DNA from: JBFKMV01 sp041629655
Lineage (GTDB): Bacteria > Acidobacteriota > Polarisedimenticolia > Polarisedimenticolales > Polarisedimenticolaceae
Assembly (NCBI GenBank): GCA_041629655.1
Contig: JBFKMV010000043.1
Location: 1-29,283 of the forward strand
Length of the DNA stretch: 29,283 nucleotides
Direction of reading: 5' to 3'
Below are positions 11,558-18,637 of this stretch, piece after piece. The notes beneath the pieces were generated by a model. The model was not told the DNA's origin. It saw nothing but the letters and a program-made list of their open reading frames with translations, and searched no databases. Numbering within the stretch: position 1 is the stretch's first letter; each line of letters opens with the position of its first letter. The translations under genes were made by a program, and so were the position numbers.

Positions 11558-12570
11558 GCACTTCACGGCGAGACGATGAGCGAGCGGACTTTCTCGCCAA
11601 CCGCTCGCTCCAGCTGATCCTGATGCCCACGGAGCAGTGCAACCTGCGTTGCACGTATTGCTTCGAGGACTTCCGGCAGGCCCGCATGCCGCCCGTGGTC
11701 GTCCACGGCGTCAAGCGCCTGCTCGACCGGCGCGCCGCCGAGTTGCTACACCTCGCCACGGACTGGTTCGGCGGCGAGCCATTGCTGGCCTTCGACGTCG
11801 TCGAGGAGGTGCAGCTCCACGCGAGGCGTCTCGCCGCGCAGTTCCCGCGGATGCAGACGCGCAGTTACATGACGACCAACGGCTACTTGTTGACGCCGGA
11901 ACGGCTGCGCCGACTGCTCGATCTCGGGGTCCGGCGGTTCCAGATCGCGCTCGACGGTCCGCAGGAAGTCCACGACCGGAAACGCGTCCGCGCCGGCGGA
12001 CAGCCGACCTTCGGGCGAATCTGGGACAACTTGCTGGCGGCGAGCGCAAGCGACGGGAAGTTCGAAATCACCGTCCGGCTGCAGATCGACCGCGACAACC
12101 GTGGATCGATCGCCGGTTTCATCGAACGGCTCCACGCAGCGTTCGGCGCCGACCGGCGGTTCCGCGTGGCGCCGGTCCCGCTGGTCGATCTGGACCCCTC
12201 CAGAAACGGCGGGGCATCCTTCCTGGCTGGGGACGAAGCGCAGCGGATCCTCGAGGCGGCAAAGGGCCGGGCGCGCTCGCTGAAGCTGAGGGTCGACCGC
12301 CCACCCGAGCCGGGGCCGCGGATCTGCCATGCCGCGAGGCCGGACTCCTTCATCGTCCGTGCCGACGGCACCCTGGCCAAGTGCACGGTCGCGTTGAGCC
12401 GGCCCGAGAACCGCGTGGGCCGGCTCCGCGAGGACGGCCGCGTGGAGCTGGATGCGCCCGCGGTGTCGTGGTGGATGCGGGGACTGTGGTCCCGCGACGA
12501 GCAGGAGCTGGCCTGTCCGATGCAGGGGCTCGAGCCGGCCGCGGCGCAAGCCGATCGACCCGGGCTGTAA
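11554..12570 (+). CDS. Radical SAM protein with reduced SPASM/twitch-like C-terminus
   Basis: The 338-residue product has the [4Fe-4S]-SAM motif CNLRCTYC (Cys29, Cys33, Cys36), followed by WFGGEP, the SAM-binding GGEP motif, and MTTNGYLL in the barrel, as in peptide-modifying and sulfatase-maturase-type radical SAM enzymes. The C-terminal part keeps three cysteines, Cys258 (ICHAARP), Cys277 (DGTLAKC) and Cys321 (ACPMQG). This looks like a reduced SPASM or twitch region for an auxiliary cluster; the usual CxxCxxxxxC is absent. The start is TTG at 11554, sharing four bases with the 67-residue peptide's stop; no in-frame ATG precedes the motif other than Met24, which is too late. It is probably the maturase of the upstream peptide, which is inference from coupling. 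Confidence 0.88.
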   Translation: MSTSRRDDERADFLANRSLQLILMPTEQCNLRCTYCFEDFRQARMPPVVVHGVKRLLDRRAAELLHLATDWFGGEPLLAFDVVEEVQLHARRLAAQFPRMQTRSYMTTNGYLLTPERLRRLLDLGVRRFQIALDGPQEVHDRKRVRAGGQPTFGRIWDNLLAASASDGKFEITVRLQIDRDNRGSIAGFIERLHAAFGADRRFRVAPVPLVDLDPSRNGGASFLAGDEAQRILEAAKGRARSLKLRVDRPPEPGPRICHAARPDSFIVRADGTLAKCTVALSRPENRVGRLREDGRVELDAPAVSWWMRGLWSRDEQELACPMQGLEPAAAQADRPGL

Positions 12571-12703
12571 CCGATCCCGCGTTCACGGCGTCCAAGTCCC
12601 GCCACTGGATGCCGGGCGTTCCCGGGTCCTGGTCGGTGACGCCGCCGGCGAGCGGCGCCCGCGGAAGCTGGCTCAACTCGGACCGGTGCAGCGGTCGCGC
12701 GGG

Positions 12704-13057
12704 GTGCGGGTGACCGGCTGGCTGGCGGTGATGATCTTCCTGGCCGTGATCGGCTCGCTATGCGACGTCTCGGCACTGGCACAGATCGGCCGGCTCGGCG
12801 GCCGCCTGATCGTGTTTGTCAGCGTGCTCGTCGCGGTGCACGGCCTGGTGGTCTTCGGGCTGGCCGGATTGCTGCGTGTCGACTGGGACATGGCCGCGGT
12901 CGCTTCCCAGGCCAACATCGGCGGCAGCACCAGCGTCCTGGCCCTGGCGCGAAGCCTGGGCCGGTCCGACCTCGTGCTACCCGCGATCCTGGTCGGGGCG
13001 CTGGGCAACGGCCTCGGCACCTACCTCGGCTTTCTCACCGCCTCGTGGCTGCGCTGA
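12704..13057 (+). pseudogene. C-terminal fragment of a DUF819-family membrane protein
   Basis: Around 115 residues match the end of DUF819 family integral membrane proteins: GWLAVMIFLAVIGSLCDVSAL, then the SQANIGGSTSVLALA motif and LPAILVGALGNGLGTYLGF before the stop. Normal members are near 380-400 residues, so roughly the first two-thirds are missing. Upstream of about 12704 the frame runs through non-homologous sequence and then into the radical SAM gene. GTG codons at 12704 and 12710 could start a product, but no clear ribosome site precedes them. Just after the stop, GAGGAG and an ATG at 13094 look like the start signals of a lost downstream gene, whose frame carries no recognisable protein. 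Confidence 0.75.
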
Positions 13058-13136
13058 AGGCACGTTGCGCTTCGACCGAGAGGAGCCGGACCGATGAGCG
13101 CGGGGCCGGGCGGCCAGTGGGGCGTGCATGAAGGAA

Positions 13137-13162
13137 GGGCTGCGGAGGCGCCTCCGCAGCCC
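13137..13162 (-). terminator. Stem terminator of the small exported protein gene
   Basis: The 26 bases form a perfect inverted repeat (arms GGGCTGCGGAGGC and its complement). Read on the minus strand it lies 27 bases past the stop at 13190 and is followed by TTCCTT, a weak U-tract. The palindrome would also form on the plus strand, where it could end transcripts from the cassette upstream, but no T-run follows there. Confidence 0.6.
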
Positions 13163-13189
13163 TCGGGATGTCCGATGGTCCGGTCTCGG

Positions 13190-13489
13190 TCAGGCCATCA
13201 ACGTGATCGAGTCGATCTTGGCATGCTCGCTGACGACCTCGACCTGCTTGCCGACGAGCTTCGACACCTCGGCCTTGTTGCCTTCGGCATCCTTGACCGC
13301 CGTGCTCTTCGTCATCGTGAGCTTGACTTCTTTCCCGTCCTCGCCCACCACGACGACCATGTTGTTGTCCGCGTCGACGGACTTCAGCGTGCCCTGCAGG
13401 GTGTCCTTGGCACCACATCCGGCATAGGCAGCCCCTGCGGCGAGCGCGAGGACGACGAGCACGGCCAGCATCCGGGTCACTACTCTCAT
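13190..13489 (-). CDS. Small exported protein of unknown function (99 aa)
   Basis: The ATG at 13489 has GGAGGAAGG immediately upstream, which settles the start over the longer open frame. Residues 1-23 are a signal peptide (hydrophobic core LAVLVVLALAAGAA, cleavage after AYA). A Cys follows at position 25, but the preceding Tyr-Ala-Gly is a poor lipobox, so lipidation is doubtful. The mature part is about 75 residues of alternating strands with a Gly-Lys/Val-rich pattern (LQGTLKSVDADNNMVVVVGEDGKEV split by turns), resembling small OB-like or DUF5666-like periplasmic proteins. It is divergent from the aspartyl protease gene and ends at a strong stem terminator. No function can be assigned. Confidence 0.82.
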   Translation of the reverse strand: MRVVTRMLAVLVVLALAAGAAYAGCGAKDTLQGTLKSVDADNNMVVVVGEDGKEVKLTMTKSTAVKDAEGNKAEVSKLVGKQVEVVSEHAKIDSITLMA

Positions 13490-13670
13490 GGCCTTCCTCC
13501 TTCTTCTGGTTGCATCGACCTGAAAGTGCGGAGCGTTCCCCCATAGTAGACACCGGAGACCGCCGTCGGGCAAGTTCGCGCCGCCGCGCGAGCGGCGACC
13601 ACGGCGCTCCGCGGTTGTTTTTTCAGCTTTTTTACGTCGCGCCTTCGACGAGGCGGCACACTGGCGCGCT

Positions 13671-14747
13671 ATGGCACGTGCAGCTCGTCGACTCTTTCTG
13701 GGCGCGACCCTGGTGCTGTCGACCCCTGCCCTCGCCGGTGTCGTCGTGCCCAGCGAGTCTTGCGGCGGCCTGTTCGTCGTGGCGCTGACGGTGGGCGACG
13801 GCGACACGGCCCCGCTGCACTTTCTGCTCGACACCGGAGCGTCGCGGACCTTCATCGACCCGGCGGCGGTGCAGACCCTGACCGGACGGTCCGTCGCGGC
13901 CGGAACGGTCGCAATGGAGGACGTCCGGCTGGGGTCCTTCGCTCTCGGCTCGATCGAGGCGCGCGCGCTGCCGACGGCGGAGCTGGGTCGGGCGATCGGG
14001 CGGCGTCTCGACGGGATCCTCGGATTCTCTGCCTTCCGGGACGTGCTGCTGACGCTCGACTACGGCCGCGAGGAGGTGCGACTCTCCCGCGGCCGTCTGC
14101 CTGCCGTCGATCGGCAGACCGTGTTTCGCGACACCGGCGCGCGCCGTCCGCAGCTCAAGGTCTCCGTGGCCGGCCGGCGCGTCGAACTGTTGATCGACTC
14201 CGGCGCTCACGCGGGTTTCCTGCTCAACCCGAAGGACCGGCTGCGTTGGGTCGTCTCGCCGCGTCCGATCAAGGCGGTCTGGACCTACTACGGGTCGCGG
14301 ATCGATCTCGGGGGCCGCGCGCAGGGAGTCGTGCAGCTCGGGCCGCTCCGCTTCGAAGATCCGCTGGTGCTGCTCGGTGACCGGGAACGGCTCGCCGGCC
14401 GAAAGGTCATGCGCCATTTCGTCTGGACGTTCGACCAGCGGTCGAAGCGCATCCGCCTGCGCCCCGCGACCACCGGGCCCGTCCGGATGGAGTCGATGAT
14501 CGGATGGGGAGTCGGGATCCGCTCGCGGCGCGACGGCGACGAGATTCTCCGGGTGTTCCCCGGCACACCGGCCGAGGCCGCGGGCTTGCGTCGCGGCGAT
14601 CGGATCGTGGCGGTCGACGGGAAACCTCCTCGAGATTGGGGTTGCACGGGTTTCGCGTCCGGCGATCCCGAACGACACACGGTGACCGTGCTGCGCGGCG
14701 GGGTCGGAATCGATCTCGAGCTCGCGGGGGGTGTGCTCATCCCGTAG
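13671..14747 (+). CDS. Exported retropepsin-like aspartyl protease with C-terminal PDZ domain
   Basis: The 358-residue protein begins with a signal peptide (through TPALAG, about residue 22). It carries two aspartyl-protease signatures in one chain, LLDTGAS (Asp54) and LIDSGAH (Asp176). Each half continues with a hydrophobic-hydrophobic-Gly element (DGILGFSAF in the first). The pair could therefore form an intramolecular active site. Residues from about 270 form a PDZ domain (VFPGTPAEAAGLRRGDRIVAVDG), which usually binds peptide C-termini or regulates proteolysis. Bacterial proteins of this make-up are annotated as periplasmic retropepsin-like proteases, often of unknown target. The second motif has Ser in place of Thr, which is tolerated in this superfamily. 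It stands alone, with no clear operon partner. Confidence 0.85.
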   Translation: MARAARRLFLGATLVLSTPALAGVVVPSESCGGLFVVALTVGDGDTAPLHFLLDTGASRTFIDPAAVQTLTGRSVAAGTVAMEDVRLGSFALGSIEARALPTAELGRAIGRRLDGILGFSAFRDVLLTLDYGREEVRLSRGRLPAVDRQTVFRDTGARRPQLKVSVAGRRVELLIDSGAHAGFLLNPKDRLRWVVSPRPIKAVWTYYGSRIDLGGRAQGVVQLGPLRFEDPLVLLGDRERLAGRKVMRHFVWTFDQRSKRIRLRPATTGPVRMESMIGWGVGIRSRRDGDEILRVFPGTPAEAAGLRRGDRIVAVDGKPPRDWGCTGFASGDPERHTVTVLRGGVGIDLELAGGVLIP

Positions 14748-14783
14748 CCGAGACCCGCCGCGGGTGGAACCGCTCGGTCGAGC

Positions 14784-14921
14784 GCCACCTTGACGGGTGC
14801 CCGCTTCGCCGGGGCCATCCTCGCGAGTGCCGATCTCAGGGAAACCCGGGGACTGAAACCGGCTCAGCTCAGCGCAGCCTGCGGCGATGAGAAGACGAGC
14901 CTGCCCGAAGGTCACCGCTGA
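14784..14921 (+). pseudogene. C-terminal remnant of a pentapeptide-repeat protein
   Basis: One frame reads LTGARFAGAILASADLRE, which follows the A(D/N)LxX pentapeptide pattern, then GLKPAQLSAACGDEKTSLPE and a stop at 14919-14921. The ending GL-x-x-x-QL-x-x-ACGDE-x-T-x-LP is the characteristic tail of many pentapeptide-repeat proteins. There is no start codon and only about four repeat units before the frame becomes unrelated sequence next to the aspartyl protease stop. This is a gene tail left by a deletion and is too short to be functional. It was recognised by motif alone. Confidence 0.65.
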
Positions 14922-14947
14922 CTGACCCGGCTGAACCGAGTCGGAGC

Positions 14948-15358
14948 CTACTCGAGCCCTTTCTTGCCGGCCTCTTGAAGCAGACGCAGCGCCCGCCAGC
15001 TCGCGACACTGATCAGCGCGAAGCCGCTGGCCTTGAACGCGATCACCGCCGGCATCGGGAAGGCGGACGGATCGCCCTCGGCGTAGCCGTGGATCGAGCC
15101 CCACAGGCTGAGCCCGAACAGGAACCACGCCCCGCCGCAGACGAACAGCCACCACCGCCGCGCCGCCGGGGCCCGGCGTGCGAGCCCGACGACCACGATC
15201 AGCGCGCTGAGGCCGATCAGCCAGTCGTCGAGTGCCCGCGGGCTGAGCAGCTCGCCCCAGCGACGCCAGGTCTCCAAGGCCAGCAGGCCCGGCACTAAAA
15301 CCGCGGTCGCGACGATCTCGTAGCGGTAGGGGTTGCCGTTCATGCTCTCGGCGCTCAT
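14948..15358 (-). CDS. Small integral membrane protein of unknown function
   Basis: From the ATG at 15358 (MSAESMNGNPYRYEI) the product is 136 residues with about four hydrophobic segments: IVATAVLVPGLLAL, DWLIGLSALIVVVGLA, WWLFVCGGAWFLFGLSLW and a last one near AVIAFKASGFALISVA. A second ATG at 15343 is equally possible; neither has a clear ribosome site. No family recognised. The next gene on the same strand ends 60 bases upstream, so the two membrane proteins may share a transcript. Confidence 0.65.
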   Translation of the reverse strand: MSAESMNGNPYRYEIVATAVLVPGLLALETWRRWGELLSPRALDDWLIGLSALIVVVGLARRAPAARRWWLFVCGGAWFLFGLSLWGSIHGYAEGDPSAFPMPAVIAFKASGFALISVASWRALRLLQEAGKKGLE

Positions 15359-15418
15359 TGTACGGCGCGCGTGACCCGTTCCGTCCGACGCCGCGCCCGC
15401 CCCCACGTTGGAACCTGC

Positions 15419-16060
15419 TCAGGCCTCGGATAGCCTGCAGAAAGCGCGATACGTGAACAGGAGGTACGCGCCGGTCGTCGCGCCCAGGTAGGCGACGAGC
15501 ACCAGGGGCATCGCCGGCAGCCTTTCGTGGTGTGGGCCCTCGGCCAGGGAGTTCATGAGCGCCACGTAGAAATAGAACGGGCCGATCCACGCGAAGGTGA
15601 AAGAGAAGAAGTTGGCGATTCGTCTCCAGTCGACGCGCAAGGAGCGATTGCCGAAGCGCCGCCAGAACTCCACGGGCCCGGCGGCGTTCCGGGGGAACAG
15701 TAACGAACGCTGCGCGAGGTAGAACGCGAACAGCTCGAACGCGAGGATCGAGAGCAGGATCTTCCCGCTCAGCCCGTACAGCTTGGCCGGACCGGCACCC
15801 CACAGCTCGACCACGACACGCCATAGCGGATTGGCCTCCAGGCCGAGGTCCGGGCTGATTCGAAGCGTAACCCAGTAGTCGAGGAGATGAGCGAGCAACG
15901 AGGCGCCGCCCACCGCCGCGGCCGGGAGCAAAAACGGTCGAAGCTCGTAGCGCCTGAGCGGAAAGACCAGGGCAACGACACCGCCGAGCACCGTGACCCA
16001 AGCGACGATGGCGATGGGCGTCCCGTACGGGAGCACGACCTCGTACGCCCAGTCGAGCAA
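15419..16060 (-). CDS. Multi-pass membrane protein of unknown function (about 213 aa)
   Basis: Five to six hydrophobic helices span the protein. A conserved-looking stretch, LLDYWVTLRISPDLGLEANPLWR, has the Asp ... Glu-x-Asn-Pro pattern seen in some small DUF5658-like membrane proteins; I treat that as a resemblance only. The start is uncertain: TTG at 16060 is the first usable codon, with no clear ribosome site, and the open frame upstream to 16096 contains no ATG or GTG. Repeat copy A lies about 145 bases upstream of it. Confidence 0.65.
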   Translation of the reverse strand: MLDWAYEVVLPYGTPIAIVAWVTVLGGVVALVFPLRRYELRPFLLPAAAVGGASLLAHLLDYWVTLRISPDLGLEANPLWRVVVELWGAGPAKLYGLSGKILLSILAFELFAFYLAQRSLLFPRNAAGPVEFWRRFGNRSLRVDWRRIANFFSFTFAWIGPFYFYVALMNSLAEGPHHERLPAMPLVLVAYLGATTGAYLLFTYRAFCRLSEA

Positions 16061-16435
16061 CCGGTGGAAAAGAGCGTTCGTGGCTTTCCCCTTCTACGTC
16101 GTCCAGCGGATCGTCTCGGCGAAGACCAGCCGGCCCGCAGCGAGCGACGAGACGACAGGATCTACACCCCGGATCGGCGGGCCCAGGCTCGCCTTCCCGG
16201 TGAGCGGGTAAGCGGCACAAGCTGCGAACGGTGTCCGGCAACTCTATACCCGCAAACCTGAGCCGGACTGCTCGACAACGGATCAGGAGGTAGATTACAC
16301 CGATTCCATCGGATGGAGTGGAGCTCGGGGCACCAGCTGCGGCCAAACCGCACTCGTGGCTCCCTTTGACTACGGCCAGGCAATTCAATCGACGTTTCTC
16401 CAGATCAGCATCCCGCCATGGGCGATGAGCGCCCG
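16061..16435. other. Gene-free stretch of 375 bases holding repeat copy A
   Basis: No convincing coding sequence lies between the two minus-strand genes here. The centre (16205-16312) is a copy of the intergenic repeat. Next to the flippase stop, GGGCG-ATGAG-CGCCC (16420-16434) could form a five-pair hairpin but has no T-run, so I do not call it a terminator. Confidence 0.6.
16205..16312 (+). repeat. Intergenic repeat copy A (both blocks present)
   Basis: Block 1 (16205-16229) ends in CACAAGCTGCGAAC. The following GTCCGGCAACTC is shared with copy D. Block 2 (16286-16312) contains GGTAGATTACACC and ends in the hairpin CCGA-TTCCA-TCGG. AAGCTG and TACACC start 77 bases apart, compared with 73 in copy B and 75 in copy C. 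Confidence 0.75.
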
Positions 16436-17401
16436 TCAGGCGGCGGTGCGGGCTGCGGGCCGGCGCAGCACCAGCAGTAGCGCACCGGGCAGCGCCACGA
16501 TCCACGCGACGGCGTGGTAGAGCAGCGCTACCGCCACGGCCCGGTTCGCATCCACCGCGGCCAGGCTGAGCGTGAGGACGCGCCCCAGCTCTCCCAGCCC
16601 CCACACCTGCAGCACCAGCGCCAGCTTGCGCACCAGCTCGCTCACCGCGATGACCGGCACCAGCACCGAAGCCGGCGCGTCGATGCCGACCGAGCGCGCG
16701 CAGAGGAACACCACGAGCACCTGCAGCGCCTGCTCGATCAGGGTGAGCAGGAAGTGTGCGGCCAGCGCGCCGGGGCGCGACCGGTAGCCACGGTAGGCGG
16801 CGTGCAGGCGGCCCAGCAGCCGACTCGTCCCCATGCGCCGCGACAGGCCCGAGACGGGCCGGAACAGGGTGCGCACCACCTGTTCGGAGAGCGACAGCAG
16901 GATCAGCACCAGCACCACCGCGCCGAGACCGGCCAGCGACCAGACCATCGATCCCCGGCCTCGCGCGATCAGTGCCGGGGCGAGCGCGGCGGCCCCGGCC
17001 AGCGCCAGGGCGACCGCGCCGACGACGGCGACGGCCTTCTCCATGACCATCGAGGCCACCACCCGGTCCCGGCTCTCGGGCCGGCTCGCCGCCACGCCGC
17101 GCACGATGTCGCCCCCGAGGCTCATCGGCACGACGCGGTTGACGAACGAGGCCTGGAGGTAAGCGCTGATCACCGAGGCCAGGGGCAGGTGGACTCCGGT
17201 CGCTGCCAGGAGCTGGGACCACTTCACCGCCATCAGCAGCCGGTCCGCCAGCGCGACGCCGAGCAGCACGAGCAGCGGCCCGAGCCGCACCGCGCCGAGC
17301 GCCTCGAGCAGGCGGCGCGGCTCCAGGAAGAACCAGGCCAGCACCGCGAGCAGCGCCAGGACCAGCAGGTGGGCCAACCGGCGCCGGGCGGAAGGCGTCA
17401 A
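16436..17401 (-). CDS. Flippase-like membrane protein, lysylphosphatidylglycerol synthase TM-region family
   Basis: This is a 321-residue polytopic protein with seven to eight hydrophobic helices. Motifs typical of the UPF0104/YbhN-like lysylphosphatidylglycerol synthetase membrane domain are present: ADRLLMAVKWSQLL, then YLQASFVNRVVPMSLGGDIVRG (shown here as the core VVPMSLGGDIVR) and a late VWGLGELGRV. Family members are usually about 300-340 residues and are linked to lipid or polysaccharide translocation. I place the start at TTG 17401: its TTGA shares four bases with the epimerase stop, and GGAGGG lies just upstream. The longer frame to 17575 only reads the epimerase gene out of frame. 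Coupling with an epimerase fits an envelope glycolipid role, which is inference. Confidence 0.85.
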   Translation of the reverse strand: MTPSARRRLAHLLVLALLAVLAWFFLEPRRLLEALGAVRLGPLLVLLGVALADRLLMAVKWSQLLAATGVHLPLASVISAYLQASFVNRVVPMSLGGDIVRGVAASRPESRDRVVASMVMEKAVAVVGAVALALAGAAALAPALIARGRGSMVWSLAGLGAVVLVLILLSLSEQVVRTLFRPVSGLSRRMGTSRLLGRLHAAYRGYRSRPGALAAHFLLTLIEQALQVLVVFLCARSVGIDAPASVLVPVIAVSELVRKLALVLQVWGLGELGRVLTLSLAAVDANRAVAVALLYHAVAWIVALPGALLLVLRRPAARTAA

Positions 17402-18384
17402 AGCAAGCCCTCCTGGCGGTACCAGGCGATGGTGCGGCTCAGGCCTGCTTCCAGCGAGACCCGCGGCCGGTAGCCGAGCTGGCGTCTGGCCTTCTCGATC
17501 GAGTAGGCCCGGTCGACGTGAAAGAAGCCCAGACGACGCGGGTAGAGCGGCGGCTCGACGCGCAGCAGCCGACACACCTTCTCGCAGACGTGCGCCGCCA
17601 CCTTCAGGGGCGCCAGCGGCAGGCGGAGCCTCGGCTCTGGCGCGTCCAGTGCGCGCGCCACCGTACGGATGTACTCCCGCACCGACAGGTGGCTTGCGCC
17701 CGCGATGTGGTAGGCCTCGCCGGCCGCCTGCTCCGAGTTCCGGGCCAGCTCCAGTCCGTCGAGGAAGTCGTCGATGTAGGTCGGATGGAACGCCGCGGTG
17801 CAGGGCCCAACGTAGAAGGCGCGGCGGCGATGAACGAGGCGGATCATCTTGAGGAACTTCATGTCGTGCGGTCCGTACACACCGGCGGGACGGATCACCA
17901 CGCCCCGACCGCGGAGCGGCCCGTGGAACGCCTCCAGGGCCTTCTGCTCGCCCTCCAGCTTGGTCTGCTGGTAGTGGTTGGTGAAGCCGTAAGGATGGGT
18001 CTCGTCCGCGGGAATCCGGACGAGGTTGCCGTAGACGCCGGTGGTGCTGACGTGCAGGATGCGCTCGACACCGGCGGCGCGGGCCGCGGCCAGGACGTTC
18101 TGGGTGCCGGTGACGTTGACGTCGTGAAACTCGCGCAGCGGCCGTCCTTCCTTGCGGTAGGCCCCGGCCAGGTGGATCACCACCTCGTGGCCGGCGATCG
18201 CCCGCTCCACGCCGGCCGCGTCGCGGACATCGACGGGATGAAACTCGATCCCTTCCCGTACCAGAGCCTGCCCGCGCCGGCTGGCCGGGGCGAGGCCGCT
18301 CACGGGATGACCCTGATCGCGCAAACGTCGGGCCGCGGCGCGGCCGAGGAATCCCGTCACCCCGGTGATGAAGATCCGCGTCAC
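17398..18384 (-). CDS. NAD-dependent epimerase/dehydratase (extended SDR family)
   Basis: The 328-residue protein begins with GVTGFLG, the Gly8-x2-Gly11-x2-Gly14 nucleotide-binding loop of extended short-chain dehydrogenases. It has HVSTTGVYG with the catalytic Ser/Thr region, and YQQTK, the Tyr-x3-Lys catalytic pair. The C-terminal half (HPTYIDDFLDGLELA, then YHIAGASHLSVREYI) matches sugar-nucleotide epimerases and hydroxysteroid-type dehydrogenases, which cannot be separated by eye. The start is GTG at 18384; no strong ribosome site is visible and no better start exists. It is translationally coupled to the flippase-like gene, which suggests sugar or lipid modification for the envelope. Confidence 0.88.
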   Translation of the reverse strand: MTRIFITGVTGFLGRAAARRLRDQGHPVSGLAPASRRGQALVREGIEFHPVDVRDAAGVERAIAGHEVVIHLAGAYRKEGRPLREFHDVNVTGTQNVLAAARAAGVERILHVSTTGVYGNLVRIPADETHPYGFTNHYQQTKLEGEQKALEAFHGPLRGRGVVIRPAGVYGPHDMKFLKMIRLVHRRRAFYVGPCTAAFHPTYIDDFLDGLELARNSEQAAGEAYHIAGASHLSVREYIRTVARALDAPEPRLRLPLAPLKVAAHVCEKVCRLLRVEPPLYPRRLGFFHVDRAYSIEKARRQLGYRPRVSLEAGLSRTIAWYRQEGLL

Positions 18385-18488
18385 GTGGCCGGCGAGCTTA
18401 CCACCCGGTCCGATCCCGCTCCAACCGGAGGGGAACGGATGGCCTCGTCGTACAGGCCGAGTCTCGAATACGCCTTCCCCGGCACCCG

Positions 18489-18594
18489 CTACGCGTTCTG
18501 ACGCAACCCACGACCACGCTCACAGCTGACCGAGCTGCTTCAACACGTCGCGCATGATCCGGATGCGCTCCTGGAACAGCTCGCGGAATTCCCG
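18489..18594. repeat. Duplicate of the beta-lactamase 3' end and its downstream flank
   Basis: The first 37 bases (18489-18525) are identical to 22581-22617, and the next 69 bases differ at about six positions. Similarity stops abruptly on both sides. The segment covers 31 bases of downstream flank plus the last 25 or so codons of a class D beta-lactamase. Confidence 0.85.
18520..18594 (-). pseudogene. Class D beta-lactamase C-terminal fragment
   Basis: On the minus strand this reads EFRELFQERIRIMRDVLKQ followed by LGQL and a stop, compared with EFRELFRERIRIMREVLKD then LGYL in the full gene. The changes are mostly conservative, so it may descend from a second functional beta-lactamase gene and not simply a fresh copy. 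No motif with catalytic residues remains. Confidence 0.8.
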
Positions 18595-18637
18595 GGGCGA
18601 CGGAGGACGTCGGTTCCAGTCGTGGGGTGCACGCCGA

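Noticed and set aside
16205..16312. Repeat copies as integron attC sites
   Set aside because: The blocks lack the RYYYAAC and GTTRRRY core sites, genes between copies face both directions, and no integrase is visible.
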